Assembly (NCBI GenBank): GCA_002633005.1
Contig: NMRA01000078.1
Coordinates: 381,868 to 445,867 of the forward strand
Reading direction: 5' to 3'
Source of the DNA: Phoronis australis
Taxonomy: Eukaryota > Phoronida > Phoronidae
DNA: 64,000 bases
The notes beneath the pieces were generated by a model. The model saw nothing but the letters and a program-made list of their open reading frames with translations. It did no database searches and was not told the origin of the DNA. Positions 55,001 through 64,000 of this stretch are shown here, one piece after another (the stretch's first letter is position 1; every line of letters starts with the position of its first letter). The translations under genes and the position numbers were made by a program.

Positions 55001-58000
55001 TTAAGAAAATGAATCTGTGCTCGATTTGGCGACCTGCAACTCGCCAATTTGACTTCAGATTGTGTTTGGCAACCTGGGAAAATCCCAAGTCGCTGCAGCG
55101 TGTGTCAAAGTCAGACAAACATTTCTCCGAAATTCGTTTCAAAATTTGTGGTGACTTCCAAACTTAAATTGATAAATTTTTCCTAGACTCAGTACCTTTG
55201 AATCGCTATCGTTCCATTTATTTCGTGAAGTCAGTGCATTTGCCACCGTCACTCAACAGTCAGCACACATCAAATATGTGCTTAAAGGTCAGCCTATGGA
55301 AGATACGCCTCCAGTGTATCTGATTGTCTGCATTCTTCATTGGCGGGAGGAATTCGAGTTAGAAATTGAAAGATGCTTATTTAGAGGGAGGAATTTAAGG
55401 TGCACGTCTGATTTTTTAAAACGGAGAATGGCATGACATATTTTTTTTGGTCGGTGGCTGCGACCTCAGTTTCATTTGGTGATCAGGGATTTTTGCAAAA
55501 TCACATTTGGCGACTTGGCGTGGAGCTGAGTGTCGAGCACTGCAAATACATCGAGGCTATTCTCAATGCTCTTGATGCAGATCACAATTTTAGAATTGTT
55601 TAGTGGATTCTTTATGAAGTAATCGTTTCCTCTTTCGATTACGTTTTCTTTTCTGTTTGCAGCTGAAAGAGTACAAGGTGATTGGGCGGCGTGTGCCCAC
55701 CGACAAGGTGCGCCAGCCCCCTCTCTTCCAAATGAGGATATTCGCTCCAGACATGGTCACCGCAAAGTCACGATTCTGGTACTTCGTCAGGCAGCTCAAC
55801 AAAATTAAGAAGAGTTACAGTGAGATCGTTTGTTGCCAGCGTGTAAGTAATGTACCTGTGCTGTCTACCTTTGACAACCTGATTTTCCGTTTTCGAAAAT
55901 AGAGAAATCCGTTTTACTAATCCAAAGTGGTAAAAATGACCTCGGGATTGCCTTAATATTTTTTGCAAAAACGGAAAAGGATCAGGGACAACTTCTAAAA
56001 GAATGAAAAAGCTATTTGAACATGCCAGATGCGAACGAATATTGATTGAGTGGCCAGAATTGTGGAATTTTATGGTTAATTTTCTTGATTTTTTGGTAAT
56101 TAAAAACCGAACAATGTGATATTTACTACTGAAGTATGTGAATTGCTTTTGAGACCTCTAATTCCGTGGAAGAAGTCAGATTCCGTGAATGTCCATATTC
56201 CGTTATCGTGGAAAATAACCTCTACCAGCATGCACACGCTTAGTCGCCTTCCATGTTAGGGAAGATTATTCCTAGCCTGGAGCTACCACACTCTATATGG
56301 GAGTGGCGAAAAATATGCATGTATCAAGAAATACACCTTTGTGGTATGAGTAAATAGTCGAGCATGCTTTTGAGGTATCCAGTTCGGTTCTTTGTGGTAC
56401 AATGAAAAGTGAGTGGGTGAACCACGTTGAGATGAAATCACTTGCATTTCGAAACGACTGTGATATCTGTATATTGTTAGATTTCACAGAAAGAAAATGC
56501 ATACAGCAAATGTGTTACTTGATCCCTGGTTGTCAACTGTTGTGCTGAAAACCTCAAAGTACTGTAACATACAGGGTGAAGTGTTTTTTTTTTACTCAGC
56601 TTCCATGCCACGCCATGACGTGCTGCCACTGGCTACTTTGATTGTAATGTATAGATGTATCAGACACATAGCTGGCAGTGTTGTGCATGTTGTGCTTCTG
56701 TGCTTGTTTAAAAGAGACTGGTTGAATGAAGAGGCATTGACTACTTCACTGTTTTATTTATTAAATAGGTCGAAAATAGCTTTGTGTTTATAGATCAAGA
56801 AAGAAATTGTTCAGTTTTGTACACTACGACAGCCATCAGTAATTTATTTTGGCAAATAGTTAGTCTATTTTACATTGGAGAAGCATTATTTCAGTCAATT
56901 CTTGACTGTCCCCATGACAAGAGTTAGATGGTTTGTCTTTGAGTAGTTTGCTGATGCAGTACAAACATGGCAGTTTAGCATTTACTGAAATCTAATGGAA
57001 GAATTTTTACTATAGAATTTGAGATGCAGAATTATAGTTGGTCGGCTATCCAAGCTTGATATTCCTGTGAAACTATTCCAGATTTATGAGAAGAAGCCCC
57101 TGGCTATCAAGAACTTCGGTATCTGGTTGAGGTACGACTCTCGTAGCGGTACCCACAACATGTACAGGGAGTACCGCGACTTGACTACGTGCAAGGCCGT
57201 CACCCAGTGTTGTAAGTAACGGACCAAAGTTCACCCGAGTCTCAACTTGATTAGTATTACTTGAGATTTTCAAGCGTGGAATTGCACCTAAATTATTGTC
57301 ACTGAGCTCAGTCAGACGTGGTCAAATTTCAATTTGTAGAAAGCTGCGTTAAAAAAAAAAAATAATTGCAGGTTGTCTGATACACGTTGTATCAGACGTG
57401 CGCAGGCCTCGCATGTGGGCCCATTGCACTGATCACCTGGAAATATTTTTATGCTTTATTGATATATGGTTAAAACCGAGCTGAGGAGCTAGAAACCTGG
57501 CTCAAGGGTTTAGCAGTGTGACCTGGTGGGACTTGAACCCACAACCTCGAGTAAAGAAAGCGGGCTCTTATCAACCAGGCCACACTGCCTCCTCATACAA
57601 GCTGCGTTAGTGAAACGGGTTTTGCTGATTTTGGTTGTAGCTAATTATAGTTCCGTTTTTATGAAGCACGCTCCCTGTTGGCCAAATGCTGTTTGTCCCA
57701 TTTTAGTAACAAGCCTGTTTATAACTGGGAGGCATCACATTATTATAAATAGGTTTGTCATCAGTGAGGCACAAATGACCTACAGAGGGCGCTCTACATG
57801 AAAATTGCCCATTTAGATTCTCAAGTGTCCACTTAGATGATTTACATTGCGAAATATATGTTTTTTCACTGTTCACCAGTTACATAACTGCAATGTGGTC
57901 TTTATAAGAAGGCCCCGGTCAGCAAAGATTTGTTGTGAATGTTGGTGTTAATTCCGTAAGGTGTACATTAGTCTTCTATTCAGATCCTTGTGCTTTATGT

Positions 58001-58640
58001 GCTAACACTTTCTCTTGTGTTTGTAGACCGTGACATGGGAGCTCGTCACCGTGCACGTGCTCACTCGATCCAGATCATGAAAGTGGAGACCGTCCCAGCC
58101 AACAAGTGTAGAAGGGCGCACATCAAGCAGTTCCACGTAAGTACACGCAGTACTACCAACAGAAGTGTTCAATCGGACTGGAATTTTCTCATCAAGAAGG
58201 GACCAAATTTTCAGAGAAATGTCTTTTGGCTGATTCTTATCGTTTTCAACAGGTCCGGGTGGAGAGAAGTTAGTTTTGCTTTTGAGCAATTGAGATTTTT
58301 GTGTTGTAAATTTCTTATTAGGTGGATGCACAGATATGTGCATTTACAATTAATACTTCGGATGCCTTTGCTATTGCCCTTGGGTAAATTTAAAATTGAT
58401 AATTCTGGCATGATGAAAACAATGATAAAAATTGCTGTCTGTGTATATGTACATGAGTTTGACAAGTCAATCTAGTCTCTGCTTAAAACTGTATTACTAT
58501 ACTGCCACCTTCAGGGTGCTAATGAAGTTATTATTGGTTTACAGGATAGCAAGATTAAGTTCCCCCTGCCTCACCGTGTTGTTCGTCAACTACACAAGCC
58601 AAGGTTTACCACAAAGAGACCACAGACACACTTCAGTTAG
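52028..58640 (+). CDS. RPL18A: 60S ribosomal protein L18a (eL20)
   Basis: A structural protein of the large ribosomal subunit. Five exons join in phase to 177 residues, against 176 in human: 52028-52045 (MKARGE), 55663-55842, 57082-57211, 58027-58136 and 58545-58640. The protein carries the family's invariant blocks: [60 protein letters not shown] and [13 protein letters not shown], ending KRPQTHFS. All introns have GT-AG borders (GTGAGA, GTAAGT, GTAAGT, GTAAGT donors). Intron 1 is 3.6 kb because it carries a 1.76 kb transposon. The tiny first exon was located from the 5'TOP context and phase 0 fit. At the exon 2/3 border the protein reads QRIYEKKP where relatives have QV(Y/F)E, one residue more. 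Confidence 0.96.
52810..54565. mobile_element. 1.76 kb non-autonomous TIR transposon in RPL18A intron 1
   Basis: Inverted ends TAGGGTGAGCAAACC and GGTTTGCTCACCCTA. They are flanked by the direct repeat ACATTGA (52803-52809 and 54566-54572), a 7-bp target duplication. The interior is AT-rich with no frame longer than about 65 codons. The superfamily is unresolved: a 7-bp duplication is unusual. Confidence 0.8.
55663..55842 (+). CDS. RPL18A: RPL18A exon 2
   Basis: Acceptor TTTCTGTTTGCAG, donor GTAAGT; 60 codons, phase 0 to 0. Confidence 0.95.
55843..57081 (+). other. RPL18A intron 2
   Basis: No repeat or RNA gene recognised. RPL18A introns host the H/ACA snoRNA SNORA68 in human. I could not fold-test these introns. 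Confidence 0.4.
57082..57211 (+). CDS. RPL18A: RPL18A exon 3
   Basis: Acceptor CTATTCCAG, donor GTAAGT; phase 0 to 1. The Tyr of YRDMG is split across the next junction. Confidence 0.95.
57352..57598 (-). mobile_element. Full-length tRNA-derived SINE with 11-bp TSD
   Basis: On the minus strand: head TGAGGAGGCAGTGTGGCCTG, B box GGTTCAAGTCC, body AGCTCCTCAGCTCGG, the palindrome GTCTGATAC...GTATCAGAC, then TGCAATTATTTTTTTTTTT. Flanked by AAGCTGCGTTA at 57341-57351 and 57599-57609. The 3' end is a T-run, not an A tail. It sits in RPL18A intron 3, antisense to the gene. Confidence 0.9.
58027..58136 (+). CDS. RPL18A: RPL18A exon 4
   Basis: Acceptor TTGTGTTTGTAG, donor GTAAGT; phase 1 to 0. Confidence 0.96.
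58545..58640 (+). CDS. RPL18A: RPL18A exon 5
   Basis: Acceptor TTGGTTTACAG; 31 codons and TAG stop at 58638-58640. Confidence 0.96.
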   Translation, partial: DSKIKFPLPHRVVRQLHKPRFTTKRPQTHFS

Positions 58641-58670
58641 ATGGCTATTATTGGCTGTTCTGTCTATTGT

Positions 58671-58676
58671 AATATA
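58671..58676 (+). terminator. RPL18A: Possible RPL18A poly(A) signal
   Basis: AATATA, a weak variant signal 31 bases after the stop. No AATAAA is closer. Confidence 0.35.
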
Positions 58677-58689
58677 AAATACAAAAACT

Positions 58690-58917
58690 AACAATGAACC
58701 TTTTGATTCGTTTTCTTCAGGGCTTGGAATTTTCCTCTTTTAAGATTTCCTCTTTTTTGGTTTCAATTTTCTCTTATTTGGTTTCCAGTTTCCTATTTTT
58801 TATCTTTTTTAACATTAATTCGACTTTATTCAATGCAAAAAACGTTTCCTGCAACACAAAAAGTATATCTATCACAAGTCTATTTGTAGAACAATATATC
58901 ACCTGGTAAATTTTCAT
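58690..58917. repeat. Dispersed repeat, copy 2 (inverse of 44278-44505)
   Basis: CAGGGCTTGGAATTTTCCTC through TATATCACCTGG; order of words inverted relative to the 44 kb copy. It lies just 3' of RPL18A. Confidence 0.7.
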
Positions 58918-59859
58918 ATTTTGTCATGGGTCATTCCAAGCCCTGTTTTTTACACTCTAGGTGATGCAGTCAGTGGCCAGTCGAGTAATATTTCGACCTG
59001 ATGGCTAACTAAGAAATTGCATGGCCTAACCAATAGTCGGGCATTGCTTCTTTCGAACAACAGATGATAGTCAAGGCACTGGGAAATGATACACTTGGAT
59101 GGTACATCCTCCTGTAGGCTTATTGGTATTATGAAATAAGAAATGTGATTTCCCTGTTTTTTTTTCTATTGGCATACTCGGGTGCAGGTCACAATTTTGT
59201 GGAATGATTTTACGTCAAATGATTGGATTCCTTAAAATGTTACAAATAATTTCTTTCCATCTGATGTGAATTAAGACTTGGACAACAGTGATGAACAGGA
59301 AGGTGATCATGCTGGGTGTTTTGTCATTGCCATGCACCCGACTGTCAGTGGCCATTAGCAAAATTATGCTGTGTACCTACAAAATATCACTAAGCGCAGT
59401 GTGCATCAAAATGGCTCTATCTAGGTGTTTGGAAGTGGTATGATCTCTGAAGTTCAGTTGCCGTCAATAGGTTGGGAATCTTGAATGGGCTTTCCCTTGT
59501 AGTTGTTTGTATTCAGCTATGTAAAATGGCCTATTCCCCCAATGAAATATCCACAAGGCTTCGCAACTGTATGCAGGGGTGTCGTGCCATATTTGGTTAG
59601 TGTTGGTAAAAGGTTACTAAGGGCGATGTGACCTACCTGGGTTGGAATTGACAGTGCATGAAGCGTAAATGAGCGAGTTTTTTATTAATAAGCTACAGTA
59701 CAAGGGTTGATATGTTGTAAAGCGAACTACAAATAACAAGTTTGCAATGTCAGCTACGCAATTCCTGCTTATAGACAAACTAGTAACTAACACTTAGACA
59801 GCTACAGGCATACTATACAGAAACAGGAAATATATTAACGTCACCTGTTGGGAAGCTCC
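58918..59859. other. Intergenic stretch, nothing identified
   Basis: Between the convergent RPL18A and NAMPT genes. No exon or repeat recognised. Confidence 0.4.
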
Positions 59860-60166
59860 AGCCAGGACACGTTATTCAGACAAAGGAACATCTCTGTTAA
59901 AGTCACATGTAGCTTGGCTACACCCAGGACACATGCAATACACACAAAGGAACATCTCTGTGTTCAGCTACCTGAAGCATAGCTTCACCCAAGACACTCT
60001 TTTGGCATCTTGTAAAGACAAAGGAACATCTCTGTTAAAGCTACCAGTAGCGTAATTTCTCTCAGGGCACATATACAGACAAAGGAGCATCGCTGCATTA
60101 AAGCCACTTATAGCAAAGCTCAACCCAGGACACATGCTATACAGACCAAGGAACATATCTGTTAAA
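59860..60166. repeat. Diverged minisatellite, about five units of about 60 bp
   Basis: Each unit carries (A)CAGACAAAGGAACATCTCTG, GTTAAAG, (C/T)AC and CCCAGGACAC-like words, with indels between units. Confidence 0.75.
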
Positions 60167-61882
60167 TGAATGATTATACATTTGTGGAAAACTAGTCTTA
60201 TTATAAAAACTTTGTTTATTTCTTATGAAAAACACAACTAACACCGGGACTCACCACTGAAATATATACACGTCCCAAGGTAATAGTCATACTATTTGTG
60301 AGCCCAGGCCCCTGTATCACTTAAGAATTGCAGATCAATGCTTCAACTTGTACAGCGCAGGGCTTGGAAGTCCCAAGCCCACTGGTTTGTGCAGAATTTG
60401 ATGTGATTGCCATGAACTTCAGTTTCACAGAAAGATATCGGGAAGGTTCAATGTAATGCGGCTGGCTGTTATTGATACCCCAACTACTGAGTCAAAGAAT
60501 TGCCGAAAGTCAAAAAAATTAAGGTCACGAAAGCCGTGATTGTTGCTGAGGTGCTCAACCAATTTGTTAAAAAAACAAGCTTAGAAACACTTGTGCCCTG
60601 AAATGATGCAGGCAGGCATTTTTCTATAAATAGTGATGCGTAGCTTTCAAAATGAGTCGGGCACAGACGAGAACCAATTCGCATGCTATCTTCTTTGACT
60701 TCAGGTATCCATCTTTGGTATGGGTTTGGTGACAGAAACTTACCCGTCCTGACGAGCAACTTATGGGCCTGGTCTGAACTGCAGTAATGTTCTGTCGAGT
60801 CCTCTTAAAAGCCATGCATTTCTAACTTATATATTCCATGGCAACATTGTGTTAACAAGTATCAGTCATATACTTGCAAGATCAAGTCATGTGAACAAAA
60901 ACAATTATACAGTACATTTTAGTTGAACTAAATCCAAAAAATAATAACTCCCAACAAACAACAAAAAAGCCCCAAAGAATGAATTTTCCGTCACATATCA
61001 ATCAGGCTTATAGGACACATTATTGGTAAAGATAGTCCAGTCTTGTACAACGTTCACATGCCATCCAACGTCTGCTACGCCATGTGAAGAAATTTATGTA
61101 GGATGGCAAATCTGCTCACCATACCATCAGAAGTCTACATTCCAATGACGTAATATGTAGTTATCCTCTTCTAAATCTCCTGTCTTGGTAATTGCGTGTG
61201 ATTGGCCAGAATAACAGTTCTCTTTTCATTACAAGAATTTATGGTTGTTTCCAAAATTCAAGTTTACCACAAGTCCAAACCAAGTCTTATGAAAGTAGTG
61301 GACTAATAAACATCAGCTGTAGATGCCACACTAAAAAAAAAGCTACAGCAATCACCTAGTGTACATAAATAACACTAAAGTAGCAGTGCTTTATCAATAA
61401 GGAAGTGTGATGTGCTGTTGTAACTAAGCAAAATGTACCAATCAATGGTAAGGGCATGTGTCTTACCTCTGTTAACAAAAATATTGCTTCATATTCATAC
61501 GAGTAAAGCGCACAAATAAAAAATTATTGTGTAACATGTGGGAATTGATTGTAGTCTCAGGAAAGACAATTAAAGCCATGAGAGTGTACGCACAGTGTTC
61601 TTAATTAACAATAATAACAATGAATAAAATGACCGATGGACAAAGCTTAACTAATAATGTAAATGTAACTCTTAAATTGCATAATTTATAAACACTTGGA
61701 CAGATTGAAATTCATTACAAACGGACAACTACAATATTTCCACAACTCAACAGGTAACCAAAATGTTCGATGTTGGGGACGAAGCTACTCATGATCACGA
61801 GTCAGTGCGTAAGCAAAGCAATTGACCAATTATATCATTACAGCCTTCCTGTGACAGCGTGGAGAGTTGAAAAATCACCACT
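60167..61882. other. Intergenic stretch and NAMPT 3' flank
   Basis: The right part should hold the NAMPT 3'UTR. I saw no clear AATAAA on the minus strand close to the stop. Confidence 0.4.
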
Positions 61883-63486
<1,604 letters not shown>

Positions 63487-63786
63487 CTGAGAACGGAGAG
63501 AACATCGAGTAAACAGCTCGCCTTATCAGGACGGTTAAATTCCTGAACAAACCGCAAGTTGCTTGATGACAACGAGAGATTTCACGCCCATACACATTAG
63601 CTGATGGCGTTAAGATAAGATTTACCTAACAAAAAGACGTTACTTGGTTTTCACTTTTTGATGAACTAGTCTACTCATATTGATGATAACTGTGTGTCCA
63701 GCTTATAATCCATAAAGTGCCTAATACATCACGGCTATTCTGTGTTATGTCTTGTAATGATGACTGTTGTGTTATAGCGGCAATAG
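63487..63786 (-). other. NAMPT intron
   Basis: No exon recognised up to the hairpin MITE or from there to the window end. Confidence 0.4.
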
Positions 63787-63885
63787 TCTGATACAAAGTG
63801 CCCTTATTTTAAGAACCAGTTTGATGCCTGTTATTCAGTGGAGAAAACTGGTTCTCAAAATTCGGGCACGTTACATCAGACCGTT
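63787..63885. repeat. Hairpin MITE (GTCTGATATAACGTG family), copy 2
   Basis: GTCTGATACAAAGTGCCC...AAGAACCAGTTTGATGCC, loop TTATTCAGTGGAG, then AAAACTGGTTCTCAAAATTC and ACGTTACATCAGAC. Near-identical in layout to 23140-23240. Confidence 0.8.
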
Positions 63886-64000
63886 ACCTATTAAAGCAGC
63901 ATCAACAAGTTGAATGCCTTGTTAGTAAACATTAGAAGCTTCCTATTCACACTGCATAACTAGCATAGAAAATCTTAAGGACTGCTCTAAGCTAGGAGAG

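Noticed and set aside
57526-57801. Plus-strand ORF beginning [14 protein letters not shown]
   Set aside because: It starts in the antisense of the SINE's tRNA-like head, a typical spurious frame from such repeats.
57212-58026. A SNORA68-type H/ACA snoRNA in RPL18A introns
   Set aside because: Human RPL18A hosts one, but I could not identify the two-hairpin H/ACA structure by eye, so no feature is claimed.

Overview
The window is animal (metazoan) nuclear DNA: split genes with GT-AG introns, many short inverted-repeat transposons, a tRNA-derived SINE, LINE remnants and microsatellites. The gene set (a Shaker-type K+ channel, a WIF1-type secreted Wnt antagonist, MIC19, RPL18A, NAMPT) and the gene density suggest a marine invertebrate, possibly a deuterostome such as an amphioxus or acorn worm; the species cannot be fixed from sequence alone. 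It looks like a draft assembly of a heterozygous diploid: one 83-N gap, plus two single-N joins, each flanked by near-identical 0.8-1.4 kb copies that look like unmerged alleles.

Layout. 1-7.6 kb: little coding sequence, a decayed LINE reverse transcriptase (about 1.9-3.3 kb), a second LINE 3' fragment and one unexplained ORF. 7.67-9.07 kb (+): a Kv1/Shaker channel in one large exon. 9-19.8 kb: repeats, including a SINE split by a DNA transposon. 19.8-32.5 kb (-): a complete WIF1-like gene whose exons I could join in phase: signal peptide, WIF domain, five EGF repeats and a strongly basic tail. 33-46.9 kb: mostly non-coding with repeats, including a 1.37 kb allelic-looking duplication. 46.9-51.8 kb (-): a MIC19/CHCHD3-type gene with a twin CX9C domain. 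52.0-58.6 kb (+): RPL18A in five exons. 61.9-63.5 kb (-): the last three exons of NAMPT, whose 5' part lies beyond the right edge.

MIC19 and RPL18A start head to head, 272 bp between ATGs, with a CACGTG box and a 5'TOP-like start on the RPL18A side. RPL18A and NAMPT converge. Several introns carry well-delimited mobile elements: a Mutator-like element with 9-bp target duplication in MIC19 intron 1, a 1.76 kb terminal-inverted-repeat element in RPL18A intron 1 and a full SINE with 11-bp target duplication in RPL18A intron 3.

The points most worth following are the K+ channel's voltage sensor, which is one charge triplet short; its stop codon, which sits inside a perfect splice donor; the basic WIF1 tail, visible only when splice phase is respected; an inverted copy of the MIC19 promoter and first exon inside its own first intron; and the delimited new-looking transposon families. 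I saw no wholly new multi-gene system.
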